From DASVFB01 sp963815965 (lineage in GTDB: Bacteria; Actinomycetota; Thermoleophilia; Gaiellales; Gaiellaceae): a stretch of DNA of 44,436 nucleotides. Below the pieces are notes generated by a model, which was not told the origin of the DNA, did no database searches, and saw nothing but the letters and a program-made list of their open reading frames with translations. Below are positions 34,066-42,320 of this stretch, one piece after another. The stretch spans positions 1 through 44,436 of the forward strand of contig CAWFIT010000010.1 of NCBI GenBank assembly GCA_963815965.1, read 5' to 3'. Position numbers and translations under genes: made by a program. Positions within the stretch are counted from its first letter, which is position 1. The number at the start of each line of letters is the position of its first letter.

Positions 34066-34110
34066 TGGGTCCCGCCCGGCCTGAGCTTTCGCGGGGGTAC
34101 GGGCGTGCCC
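34066..34110 (-). repeat. Upstream block, copy C
   Basis: GGGTCCC, 19 bases, then GGGGGTACGGG and TGCC. Copies B and C are also alike in the spacer (GCGAA on the minus strand). It lies upstream of paralogue B. Confidence 0.5.
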
Positions 34111-34149
34111 GGTTTCAGGTTGACCGATGGAGCGGCCCAGGCATCTCCC

Positions 34150-34285
34150 GAGGAAGGAGGTAGTTGATCTTCATGTTCGCGTACCGGTCGTAGCCGTCCC
34201 GTACCTCGCCGCGCTTCTCTCGAACAGAGCATCCGTCTCGTCGAACAGGACGATCCCCTGGCCTACTCGACCGCTCGAATCCCAA
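34150..34285 (-). pseudogene. AAA+ ATPase fragment (Walker B region), frameshifted
   Basis: One minus-strand frame reads GRVGQGIVLFDETDALFER. The next continues KRGEVRDGYDRYANMKINYL. Joined, this is the Walker B and following region of AAA ATPases of the type 'FDEADALFGxRSEVxDxHDRYANxEVxYLLQRME'. One extra base near 34217 causes the break. The Walker A side and the rest are gone. Such ATPases often accompany contractile-injection or phage-tail-like systems, but nothing else of such a system is here. Confidence 0.65.
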
Positions 34286-34572
34286 TGTCGTCACGCCATC
34301 GCAGAGGCGATCTCCGCTGAGAACGAACCCGACGGACAGCCGAATACGGTCTTTGTTTGGCACTTCACGCGACACCTCCAGCTCGGAGACGCCGACGGGA
34401 GACGCCGATGACCCGCCCGCCGTCCGAACCTAGCCGACGTTGATCCTGGCGCGCTGAACGACCGTTTCCGACTGACGTTTCTACAAGAAAGCGCAGAAAG
34501 CCGCGCAGGGAACGTTGCGCGCGGCCAAGGTGGGCTCAGTCGCCTTCACCAGTCCCTTCGGCTGTAGTCGTG

Positions 34573-34600
34573 CCCGAGGCCCGGATTCCCGGGCCTCGGG
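34573..34600 (-). terminator. Strong hairpin downstream of the secreted protein gene
   Basis: CCCGAGGCCCGG and CCGGGCCTCGGG form a 12-bp stem with a four-base loop, 20 bases past the stop of the secreted protein gene. There is no T run, but position and stability fit a terminator. Confidence 0.6.
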
Positions 34601-34619
34601 GGATGGTTGCCGTACAGGA

Positions 34620-35159
34620 CTAGAGCTGGCAGTTCGCTCTTGAAATCCAGCTGCCGTTCATGTTCTCGTAGTAGTTCGCATACACGCCTGTGAACGTCCC
34701 CAATGACTGTCCAGCCGCGTCGAACCAGAAGATGTCGAGAGCGATCTTGATTCGGCCAGAGCCGAAGAGATTCGCTGCGCTCAGCGAGATCTGGCCGCCG
34801 AGGTTCGCAGCTGTCGTTGGCGTGGCCCATGCCGGGTAGCCACCGTTACCGTAAACGGTAGTGACGTACTGGAGGCTGCCGTCGCTTTGGACCCTAAACG
34901 CACGGATCTCCCAGCCGACCCGTTGCTGTGTGTAGCCGGGCATCGCGTACACCTTCGGCGCTGTAACTCTCAGCGTGTCCCAGAAACTGGTGCCGGAGAA
35001 ACTCATGCTGCAATACACCCATGGATCAGAGACCTGAAACGGACCGATCTGACCAACTGATGCGCTTGCGGACGTTGCAGTGAGAGCAGCGGCAGCGATG
35101 ACCGCAGTCACTGCGATGCTCGCGAAGCTGGCCCTATTTAGTTTGCGCTTGAGGTACAT
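34620..35159 (-). CDS. Small secreted protein of unknown function
   Basis: 179 residues. ATG at 35159 follows AGGGAGAAAAG; upstream in-frame starts give an implausible leader. The signal peptide is basic (MYLKRKLNR), then ASIAVTAVIAAAALTATSAS with likely cleavage near ASA-SVG. The mature part of about 145 residues is rich in aromatic residues and Gly/Ser (WVYCSMSFSGTSFWDTLRV, RVGWEIRAFRVQSDGSLQYV). Two Cys are at the two ends, suggesting a disulfide-linked beta-sandwich. No family recognised. It has its own terminator. Confidence 0.8.
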   Translation of the reverse strand: MYLKRKLNRASFASIAVTAVIAAAALTATSASASVGQIGPFQVSDPWVYCSMSFSGTSFWDTLRVTAPKVYAMPGYTQQRVGWEIRAFRVQSDGSLQYVTTVYGNGGYPAWATPTTAANLGGQISLSAANLFGSGRIKIALDIFWFDAAGQSLGTFTGVYANYYENMNGSWISRANCQL

Positions 35160-35208
35160 CTTTTCTCCCTTGATCGTGAGGTTGACGTTGCCGTTGGTCG
35201 GGTGTGGC

Positions 35209-35286
35209 TTACGGCCATCGCTGGCCGCCGAGGAAAGCGGCGACGGGCGATAGAGTCGCAAGCAGAACGAGCACACGAGTCGTCAT
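35209..35286 (-). CDS. 25-residue hydrophobic peptide ORF
   Basis: MTTRVLVLLATLSPVAAFLG GQRWP, from an ATG with an excellent ribosome site (AGGGAGGT, seven bases upstream) on the same strand as, and 49 bases before, the secreted protein start. It resembles a truncated signal peptide, a leader peptide or a small membrane peptide. The clean ribosome site makes chance less likely. Confidence 0.4.
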   Translation of the reverse strand: MTTRVLVLLATLSPVAAFLGGQRWP

Positions 35287-35530
35287 GCTGTACCTCCCTT
35301 TCTTGTTCTGGTCGCCGAGTGCGACCTGGTGCGTGCAGAATCGAGTCGGCCGCTAGATCGGGGCTAGAAGGGCGCTAGATCGGCGGCTGGCGAGCCCGTG
35401 TGCCGCTGCTAGAGGCCGCTTTGATCGCTCAGGCAGCCCAGAGCAGGGGCAGGGCCCGAGATCTGCTAATCGCTTGCTTTTCTTCGGTTGGTGAGGCTGT
35501 TAGCTTCGCGAGAAGGAGGTTCAGCGGCCC
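35287..35530. other. Divergent intergenic region
   Basis: About 245 bases between the peptide/secreted-protein unit and the SARP-like gene. It should hold promoters for both directions. I could not pick a convincing -35/-10 pair. Confidence 0.3.
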
Positions 35531-36523
35531 ATGGAGCTACCGGCACTCGACTACCGATTGCTCGGCCCACTTGAGGTCTGGGTTGGAGCAGAGCGGCAAA
35601 TGGTCAGCCAGGCGAAACAGCGGGCAGTTCTGGCGCTGCTGCTCCTGCATGTGAACCGTCCGATTTCGACGGACCGTTTGATTGAGTTGTTGTGGCCGGC
35701 GAAGTCCCCGGGGCGGCCACAGACAGCGGATCAGGGCTATGTGTCTGGACTCCGGAAGCTTCTTGGCCAGGCACATGGAGCAGCTAGAGAAGCTGACTGC
35801 TTCCTACGACGCGCTCTACAACCTGCCTGTGACCGTCGAGATTCTCCCGATCACCTCCGAGCTCGAGTGGACGCAACTCTTCGCCGACGTGGCGCAGAAC
35901 CAACTTGGGATCGGCGGCGAGGTCAAAACGTGGTTCGACCAATCGAAGGTCGTCAACCGGGTCGCACGAAGGCTCATCGAAGAGCACCCGCTGTTCTTCG
36001 ACAAGACGGAGTTCGGAACCGAAGCGGCTCGTCCCTACTGGATAAAAGCCGACGGTGTCGCCAAGATCGTCCACGCCGTCGACAAGGGCATCGGGAGCCG
36101 CTACGGCAGACAGGACGAGAAGGAAGCTGATGAGAGTGCGATCCTCGACAAGGTGTCGGCGTTTCTCAAGGACCTCGTCCCCGCGTTTCCGCTGCTGACT
36201 GAGATCAGCAAGGGCACACCCGAGTACGCCGACTCGCGGCGGCTAAGCGAGAAGAAGAAGTCGATGATCCTGTCGCTGTCGATGCTGCGCGGTCTCGGCG
36301 ACGCATATCGGCGACTACAGGCAGACGGCCCCGCAGCGTCGACTTTTCGCCGCTAAACGACAAGATGGGCGTTCCCGTGGACCGCAAGTTCTGGATGCAG
36401 ATCGCCCCAACAGCATTCGAGTGGGGAACGCCTCAGAAGCCTGCAAATCCAACAGCCCCAGGGGCCCGCGGCGGCAACATCACCGCGCTCGGGGCCGGCA
36501 TGGCCCAGTTCCTGAAGTCATAG
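35531..36523 (+). pseudogene. Chimera: SARP N-terminus joined to a DndB-like (DGQHR) C-terminal part
   Basis: ATG at 35531 follows AGAAGGAGG. The first 78 residues (DYRLLGPLEVWVGAERQMVS, AVLALLLLHVNRPISTDRLI, ELLWPAKSPG, YVSGLRKLLG) are the winged-helix N-terminus of a SARP/AfsR-type regulator. At about 35765-35775 this stops. Another frame takes over with LEKLTASYDALYNLPVTVEI, EWTQLFADVAQNQLGIGGEV and SKVVNRVARRLIEEHPLFFD. This is the central and C-terminal part of a DGQHR/DndB-like protein, normally tied to DNA phosphorothioation. A further frameshift near 36340 leads to MGVPVDRKFWMQIAPTAFEW and the end at 36523. The BTAD half of the SARP and the DGQHR N-terminus are missing. Confidence 0.65.
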
Positions 36524-36536
36524 CAACGGCTCACGC

Positions 36537-36564
36537 GGCCCGCGGCCGATCTGAGCCGCGGGCC
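36537..36564 (+). terminator. Hairpin after the DndB-like fragment
   Basis: GGCCCGCGGC and GCCGCGGGCC form a 10-bp stem with an eight-base loop, 14 bases past the stop of the DndB-like part. It probably belonged to the original gene. Confidence 0.55.
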
Positions 36565-36783
36565 CTCTGGGCCGCCGCGCTAGACGCTCATCCGGAACGT
36601 GTGTCCGTTTACGAGAGCGACCGCGACGGCAGGATGCCTATGCGCACTTCTTAAGACACGGCCGCCAGGAGATGGACGAGAAGTCCACGGTGCCGGTCCC
36701 CAGGCTCGCAACATCGGCTCCGCGCGCCGCGAAGTGCTCCGCTAGCAGGACACGATCCGCGCCGAACGCGGTAGCGTCTCGGG
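36565..36783. other. Upstream region of the glycosidase gene
   Basis: About 220 bases without a gene; presumably holds the glycosidase promoter. No operator-like repeat seen. Confidence 0.3.
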
Positions 36784-38208
36784 ATGCAACCCTGGTGGCA
36801 GACCGCCGTCTTCTACCAGATCTATCCGCGCAGCTTTCTCGACACGAGCGGCGATGGCGTGGGCGATCTCGAGGGCATCCGGCGCAAGCTCGATCACCTC
36901 GTCTGGCTCGGCATCGACGCGCTGTGGATCTCCCCGTTCTTCCGCTCGCCGATGAAGGACTATGGCTACGACGTCTCCGACTACTGCGACGTGGATCCCT
37001 TGTTCGGCTCGCTTGCCGACTTCGACCGCCTGCTCGCCGAGGCGCACGCGCGCGGGCTGCGCCTGATCGTCGATTGGGTGCCCAACCACACGAGCGACCA
37101 GCATCCCTGGTTCCAGGAGGCGCGCCGCTCGCGGGCCGCGGCGAAGCGCGACTGGTACATCTGGCGCGACGGCTCTCCGGAGCGGCCGCCGAACAACTGG
37201 CGCGCCGCCTTCACGCGCGGCCCGGCGTGGACCTGGGACACCGACACAAAACAGTGGTATCTGCACCTGTTCCTGCCCGAGCAACCGGATCTGAACTGGG
37301 CGAACCCGGAGGTCGTGGCGGCGATGCACGCAACGCTGCGCTTCTGGCTCGAGCGCGGCGTCGACGGCTTCCGCATGGACGTGATCCACTGCATCGGCAA
37401 GGACCGCGAATTCCGCGACCGGCCGGAGTCCAGCGACATCGGCGTCGTCGTCGACCTGGACGAGACATTCGCGGTGTTACGGCGGTGGCGGAGCGTCGTC
37501 GACGCGTACGAGGACCCACGCATCCTTCTCGGTGAGACGTGGGTGATGGATCTCGAGCGCCTCGCCGGCTTCTACGGGAGCGGGGAGGACCAGCTCCACC
37601 TCGCGTTCAACTTCCCGTTCGCGTTGTCGCCGCTTGAAACGGGTCACTTACGCCACGTAGTCGAATCATCCGAGACGCTGCTTCCCAGGCGAGGGTGGCC
37701 AGCCTGGACGCTGTCGAACCACGACATGGCTCGCTTCCCGACCCGCATGTGCGGTGGCGACGAGCGCAAGGTCCGCTGTGCGCTGCTCGCGCTGCTCACC
37801 CTTCGGGGCACGCCGGTCCTCTACTACGGCGACGAGATCGGCCTGCCGCAGATCGACATACCCGGCGATGCAGTCCGCGATATCGGCGGCCGTGACGGCG
37901 CCCGGACACCGATGCCGTGGAACGACGCCTGGACCGACCCCTGGCTCCCCGTCGGCGGAGGGACGACGGTTGCGCAGCAACGGAACGAGCCAGATTCGAT
38001 TCTCGCCTTCACGCGCGAGCTAATCGCGCGGCGCCGATCCAGCCCCGACCTCGTCGAGGGCGCGTATGAGAGCCTGTCCGCGCCAGTCGGCGTGTGGGCC
38101 TACCGTCGCGGTGACTCGGTGGTGGTCGCGCTCAACCTCGCCGACGAGCCAGCTCGATTCGACGGCCGAGAGCTCGCCCCCTGGGAAGGAGTTATCCTCG
38201 ACGCTTGA
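36784..38208 (+). CDS. GH13 alpha-glucosidase-type glycoside hydrolase
   Basis: 474 residues, no signal peptide, so cytoplasmic. It begins WWQTAVFYQIYPRSFLDTSG DGVGDL, the oligo-1,6-glucosidase/alpha-glucosidase signature. The calcium/sugar-binding WVPNHTS is present. Catalytic residues are Asp199 (GFRMDVIH, nucleophile), Glu251 (LLGETWV, acid/base) and Asp314 (TLSNHDMARF). PVLYYGDEIGLP and TPMPWN are also family motifs. It hydrolyses or transfers alpha-glucosyl units of small oligosaccharides such as maltose, sucrose or trehalose. The C-terminal beta-domain is somewhat short. With the PfkB kinase and the aldo-keto reductase it points to sugar use. Confidence 0.92.
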   Translation: MQPWWQTAVFYQIYPRSFLDTSGDGVGDLEGIRRKLDHLVWLGIDALWISPFFRSPMKDYGYDVSDYCDVDPLFGSLADFDRLLAEAHARGLRLIVDWVPNHTSDQHPWFQEARRSRAAAKRDWYIWRDGSPERPPNNWRAAFTRGPAWTWDTDTKQWYLHLFLPEQPDLNWANPEVVAAMHATLRFWLERGVDGFRMDVIHCIGKDREFRDRPESSDIGVVVDLDETFAVLRRWRSVVDAYEDPRILLGETWVMDLERLAGFYGSGEDQLHLAFNFPFALSPLETGHLRHVVESSETLLPRRGWPAWTLSNHDMARFPTRMCGGDERKVRCALLALLTLRGTPVLYYGDEIGLPQIDIPGDAVRDIGGRDGARTPMPWNDAWTDPWLPVGGGTTVAQQRNEPDSILAFTRELIARRRSSPDLVEGAYESLSAPVGVWAYRRGDSVVVALNLADEPARFDGRELAPWEGVILDA

Positions 38209-38517
38209 TCTGAAGGAGGAAGCCGAGGAGCTCACGACGCGACCGCCGGCGTCGTCGCATCCGCGCGGATTACGAATCGACGTAGTTGGGCCCGTGTGAA
38301 ATTGTGGGAAATCGCCAACCGGGAAACGCCGTTCTCCAAGTCCAGGTCCGCTCACGATTTTCAGTCACGTTCCCCGCCGGCCATTGCGGCGAAGAGGACA
38401 ATCGCGCCGAGGACTGGAGTGCCCCCGAAACCTCGAGCTAAGCGTCCCGCATGCTTGCGAGCAGGCTGCCAACCAGCGCTCGAAGTTCCTCGTCAGGCAA
38501 CGCTGCAGCCCGGCGTG
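38209..38517. other. Intergenic stretch, at most gene debris
   Basis: About 310 bases. A minus-strand frame ends LPDEELRALVGSLLASMRDA near 38440, which looks like a protein C-terminus, but it has no start or recognisable body. Nothing else can be supported. Confidence 0.35.
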
Positions 38518-38679
38518 TCAGGGGACGTTCCGGTGCGTGAGAGCCTCGCCGCTCTCCGCGCGGCCGGCTACGACGGCTGGTTGACCGTCGAGTGGGAGAA
38601 GCGCTGGCATCCCGAGCTGGCCGAGCCCGAGGTCGCGCTGCCGCGCGAGCGCGAGACGTTGAAGCGCTGGCTCGGTTAG
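38518..38679 (+). pseudogene. C-terminal fragment of a sugar phosphate isomerase/epimerase-like TIM barrel
   Basis: The frame reads SGDVPVRESLAALRAAGYDG, WLTVEWEKRWHPELAEPEVA and ends ETLKRWLG. This is the last strand-helix unit of xylose-isomerase-like TIM-barrel proteins, with the metal-ligand Glu in VEWEK. The first 200 or so residues are absent and no start precedes it. It lies between the glycosidase and the aldo-keto reductase, both sugar-related. Confidence 0.6.
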
Positions 38680-39534
38680 GAGAAGAGCGGCACGAGGTTC
38701 CGGCTCGCGGCGAGCTCGTCCATCGTCTCGTCCGTCGGCCGGGATGCGAAGCGGCTCGCAGCGTCGAGCACCTTCGGCAGCAGCGCGACGTCGCCGACGG
38801 TGTTGAGGAAGACGCCCGGCCGGCCGAGCACCCAGTGCACGGCCAGGTCGATGTCGCTCTGCTCGCGCAGCGGCTCGTACCACGTCGCGGCGGTCTGCTC
38901 TCGGCCGTCCCACGGCGCGAGCGTGATCGCCTTGATCGTCTGCATCGCGACGCCCCGATCGGCACAGACGGCGGCGAGTGCCTCGAAGTCGGCGGCGTAC
39001 TGCTCGTCGCGCATCTGGACGTAGCTGTAGGGGAGAAGCACCGAGTCGAACGGGAATCGGTCGAGGCTGCGACGGTGCATCCTCGCCACCGTCAGGCCGT
39101 GGCCGGTGACGCCGATGAAGCGGACGAGACCTTCGTCGCGTGCCTCGACGGCCGCTTCGAGCGCGCCGCCTTCGCGCAGCGCAGTCTCCCACTCGATCAC
39201 GTCGACGAGGTTGTGGAGCTGGAGCAGGTCGACGCGATCGACGCCGAGCCGGTCGAGCGAGCGGCGAATCTCCTCGCGCGCCCCGGCGCGGTCTCGCTGC
39301 CCGGTCTTCGTCGCGAGGAAGAACCGGTCGCGGTGTTGCGCTCAGCCACGGGGCGAGCCGCAACTCCGAGTCGCCGTACGACGCAGCGGTGTCGATGTGA
39401 TTGACGCCGTGCTCGAGCAGCAGCTCGAGCGTGGGGTCGGCCTCGGCCTGACTGAGCGAGCCGAGCGCTGCAGCACCGAAGATCGTGCGCGTGCTCTCGT
39501 GGCCGGTGCTCCCGAACGGCGCTTTCGCGATCAC
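38676..39534 (-). pseudogene. Aldo-keto reductase with one frameshift
   Basis: From GTG at 39534 the first frame reads AKAPFGSTGHESTRTIFGAA, LELLLEHGVNHIDTAASYGD (catalytic Asp and Tyr) up to about 39340. The second frame continues RDRFFLATKTGQRDRAG (Lys), VDLLQLHNLVDVIEWE (His), FIGVTGHG and RPGVFLNTVGDVALLPKVLD to the stop at 38676. Joined it is a complete 286-residue NADPH-dependent reductase with all four catalytic residues. One indel near 39338 breaks it, so either recent inactivation or a sequence error. It is divergent from the PfkB kinase gene. Confidence 0.8.
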
Positions 39535-39557
39535 GCCATCAGATTAACCTGCGCCGA

Positions 39558-40391
39558 GTGCCGTATGACCTGATCGCCGTCGGCGACGTGATGCTCGACG
39601 GGACACTTCCGGCACCCGTTGCCGGTACCCGCGTGCACGGCCGCATCGAGCTTCGTGCGGGCGGGTCCGCCGCGAACGCGGCGCACGCGGCGGCGCGTCT
39701 CGAGGCGCGCGCCGCAGTCATCGGCCGGGTCGGCGCAGACGCCGCCGGCAGGCTGGTGGCGGATTCGCTTGCCGCGGGCGGCGTCGAGCCGTTGCTGGCG
39801 TTCGACGCGGATGCGCCTACCGGCTGCGTCGTTGTCGTGGGCGGTACGTCGATCGTCGCCGATCCCGGAGCGAGCGCCCGGCTCGCGCCGGACGATCTGC
39901 CTGCGACCCTCGACGCGCGGGCCGTCCTGGTCTCCGGCTACGCGCTCCTGCAGCGAGGTCCGGAAGCCGCCGCGCGAGCCGCGATCGAGCGCGCGCGGAC
40001 GGGGTGGCTCGCCGTGGATGTCGGCTCGGCCCGCCTCGTCGCGGCGTTCGGCGTCGATCGCTTCCTGGAGGCGACGGCGACAGTCGGCGTGCTGCTGGCG
40101 AACGCCGAGGAGGCACGCGCCCTGACCGGGCTCGATGCCGAAGACGCTGCGCTCGCGCTCGCGCGGCGCTACGACGTCGTCTGCGTCAAGCTCGGCAGCG
40201 TCGGCGCGCTGGCTGCGACCGGCGAAGACGTCGTACACGCGGCGGTGCGGCCGATCGAGCGGGACGCCACGCTCGGCGCGGGCGACGCGTTCGCCGGCGG
40301 GTTCCTCGTCGCCCTCGCGGCTGGAGCGGACCTGCCTTGGGCGCTCCGAGCCGGGTGCGACGCGGCCGCGGCCGTACTGGAATCACGGTGA
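39558..40391 (+). CDS. PfkB-family carbohydrate kinase
   Basis: 277 residues from GTG at 39558. The N-terminal GDVMLDGTL and RAGGSAANAAHAAARL form the PfkB sugar-binding signature. The C-terminal TLGAGDAFAGGFLVALAAGA carries the catalytic Asp and anion hole (GAGD). LLANAEEARALTG is the conserved NxxE region. It phosphorylates a sugar, sugar acid or nucleoside with ATP; specificity cannot be read. Its start is 23 bases from that of the divergent aldo-keto reductase, so they share a control region. Confidence 0.88.
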   Translation: MPYDLIAVGDVMLDGTLPAPVAGTRVHGRIELRAGGSAANAAHAAARLEARAAVIGRVGADAAGRLVADSLAAGGVEPLLAFDADAPTGCVVVVGGTSIVADPGASARLAPDDLPATLDARAVLVSGYALLQRGPEAAARAAIERARTGWLAVDVGSARLVAAFGVDRFLEATATVGVLLANAEEARALTGLDAEDAALALARRYDVVCVKLGSVGALAATGEDVVHAAVRPIERDATLGAGDAFAGGFLVALAAGADLPWALRAGCDAAAAVLESR

Positions 40392-40793
40392 GTACCGCGA
40401 GCGCCGAAGTCCCAGCGTCAGGGGGTGCCACTCCCCGTCGGCCCTCTTCTTGTTCACGCGCGACGACTACGAGCTCGAGACAACCTCGTCGCCGGGCATC
40501 ACCTGCTGGAGAAAGTTGGGGTCCCGTGGCGCTCGATCGCGTCGTGGGGGTAGGGGCAGCTACTTCTGTGCGCGTAACGTGGAAGCGGTGGTCCCCGCTT
40601 GGACTTACCGGACGGCGCACAACCCGCCGTAGCCGTGAGCCGCGCGCGGGATGCACTTCCGCGCGTCATCACCACGCCGTCAGTGCGACGGCACCCAGGG
40701 ATCCGTGCCGAACGACGCTCTCGTGTTCTTGTCGAAGTTCAGCTCGGTCTCGCTCGTCACCTTCGAGTCGTGATTGTCGACTGGGCCTCCGAC
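40392..40793. other. Intergenic stretch with only weak coding debris
   Basis: About 400 bases. Short peptides such as LFLFTRDDYELET followed, out of frame, by HHLLEKVGVPWRSI look like broken coding sequence, but I cannot name the family. Confidence 0.35.
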
Positions 40794-41093
40794 CTAGCCG
40801 CTGAAGGAAGCGCGCGCAGCCGCGGCTTCGCCAGCGATTGCCGAGGCTTCCTCTACGGGAAGGATCGGGCTGGTGTTGAATCGCAGCCACGGCGTGAACG
40901 GAGCAGTCGCCTTGGCGATCGTCGCGGCGCTGTCTGTCTCGACGATCGCAACGCCTCCCGAGCCGTCTGCGTATCCCCAGAAGCCCTTGAACTCGAAGCC
41001 GTCGGGTGGCTTCCACTGCGAGAAGAAGGCGAGATTCCGCTGGATGGCGTCCTCGCTAGTGTTGGTGAACTCCCACGTGGTGTGGAACAGCAC
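40794..41093 (-). CDS. DUF3303-family small barrel protein
   Basis: 99 residues from GTG at 41093, preceded by ACAGGAGGTGCGC. MLFHTTWEF, AFFSQWKPPDGFEFKGFW, GGVAIVETDSAATIAKA and PWLRFNTSPILPVEEAS match DUF3303, a small ferredoxin-like family of unknown function. A broken paralogue lies at 43852-44147. Confidence 0.8.
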   Translation of the reverse strand: MLFHTTWEFTNTSEDAIQRNLAFFSQWKPPDGFEFKGFWGYADGSGGVAIVETDSAATIAKATAPFTPWLRFNTSPILPVEEASAIAGEAAAARASFSG

Positions 41094-41295
41094 CGCGCAC
41101 CTCCTGTGAGGATGGACTGCTCGACCCTACCGCAGGGCTCGTTGAAGTGCCGCTCCCGCTTTCGTCCTGCAGTCATAGGGGCAGGTCGAAACGACCTCCC
41201 CGGAGATCAGTTCGCGCACGCCTTCCGACGCGATGGAACCTATGTGCACAGTTACTGGCGGAACTCGCCGACCGATGGCTTACCGACGTGTCAGA
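41094..41295. other. Short region with possible coding remnant
   Basis: A plus-strand frame reads GDQFAHAFRRDGTYVHSYWR and stops near 41309. It looks protein-like but has no start or family. Confidence 0.3.
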
Positions 41296-41445
41296 TCATT
41301 CATTGCTAGCACCACGCGAACGGGCGAGCGAGCGAGGCGTGATTACATCGCGGATTACTGCTCCGGCCACGCCCGCGGCGACGAGTGACAGAACAACTAC
41401 AGCGACAACCGCGAGCCGGGCTTTATAGCTTCCTTTCGTTCGCAC
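41296..41445 (-). CDS. 49-residue single-pass membrane protein
   Basis: From a GTG at 41445: VRTKGSYKARLAVVAVVVLS, then LVAAGVAGAVIRDVITPRSL and a polar tail. The basic N-terminus and 20-residue hydrophobic stretch make a clear membrane segment. It starts nine bases after the stop of the beta-domain fragment. It may be a small independent protein or the remnant of a larger one. Confidence 0.4.
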   Translation of the reverse strand: MRTKGSYKARLAVVAVVVLSLVAAGVAGAVIRDVITPRSLARSRGASNE

Positions 41446-41454
41446 GCCGGGTCA

Positions 41455-41590
41455 CTACTCGGTGTCCACCTGAAACTGGTAGCGGAAGCGTCCGGCGAAC
41501 ATCTTGTCCGACGAGCCGAGCTGAACGGTGACGGTCTGACCCGGCGACACGTCTTGCGCCGAACCCTGCGCAGTTCCAACCGAAGGCGAT
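41455..41590 (-). pseudogene. C-terminal beta-domain fragment
   Basis: The minus-strand frame ends GTAQGSAQDVSPGQTVTVQL GSSDKMFAGRFRYQFQVDTE. This looks like the last strands of a secreted Ig-like/FxLYD domain (the 'PGQTxTV' strand). Upstream, the same frame is only the shadow of other sequence, so the N-terminal part with signal peptide is missing. Confidence 0.4.
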
Positions 41591-41600
41591 TTGACACCGA

Positions 41601-41818
41601 TGCGCTCCAGGGGACATGGCAGGAGATCGACCAGCTCTCCGCCGCGACGCAGACCGGCAAGACCTACTTCAGGCCGCAGATGCCTGTCAACGACGCGGTC
41701 GGCGCCAACCACTGAGGGTGCGCGTTGGCCGAGATCAACCGCTCTCGGGCCCTTCCACCGACGGTCGCGCAGTTCAGCGCACTGCTCGCGGTGTACCAAA
41801 CCAGAGCCGCGAAGTGAA
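41601..41818 (+). pseudogene. Unrecognised coding remnant with an in-frame stop
   Basis: The plus-strand frame reads ALQGTWQEIDQLSAATQTGK TYFRPQMPVNDAVGANH, a stop at about 41714, then LAEINRSRALPPTVAQFSAL LAVYQTRAAK and a second stop. Both parts look like coding sequence in the same frame, but I know no family. The second part alone could start at TTG 41725. Confidence 0.35.
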
Positions 41819-41862
41819 AGGCTGCGCCTCGAACCTGAAAACCGCAGAAAGGACAGCAAGAT

Positions 41863-42257
41863 ATGGCTCTCGGTTTCTACTTCAACCCCGGCTCGCTCAC
41901 GCCGGCGCTGTACGACGAGGCGGTCAGCCGGCTAGAAGCGGCTGGCGCCGGTGCCCCGGCGGGCAGGCTCTACCACGTCGCCCTCGAGACCCACGGCGAG
42001 ATTCAGGTGTTCGAAGTCTGGGATTCCCAGGAAGCGTTCGAAGCCTTCGGGGAACGCTGTTGCCGATCATGGGGGCGCTGGGGGCCGATCCCGGCCAGCC
42101 ACAGGTCTCCACGGTGCACAACATCATCAAGGGCTCAGCCAGCCGGACAGCCTCCCCCGCAGCCTCAGACCTGCTCAGCGGCGTTGGATCGTCGTTTGGT
42201 TTGGCTTGGTGCCCTTCCAGGAAGCTCTGGACGCAACCGGCCCAGTGCCACTTCTAG
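41863..42257 (+). pseudogene. Small alpha/beta-barrel (monooxygenase-like) protein, frameshifted
   Basis: ATG at 41863 follows GAAAGGACAGCAAG. MALGFYFNPGSLTPALYDEA VSRLEAAGAG, LYHVALETHGEIQVFEVWDS and EAFEAFGER are followed, after a shift near 42053, by TLLPIMGALGADPGQPQVST and VHNIIKG. The joined part is a normal member of the small dimeric barrel family of about 93 residues. The frame then runs on into non-homologous sequence to 42257. Confidence 0.6.
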
Positions 42258-42320
42258 ACGGTGGCGGGCAACCCATTAGGATGCGCGGGTGGCTGTCCCC
42301 AGTGACCCGGCCCGCACGTG

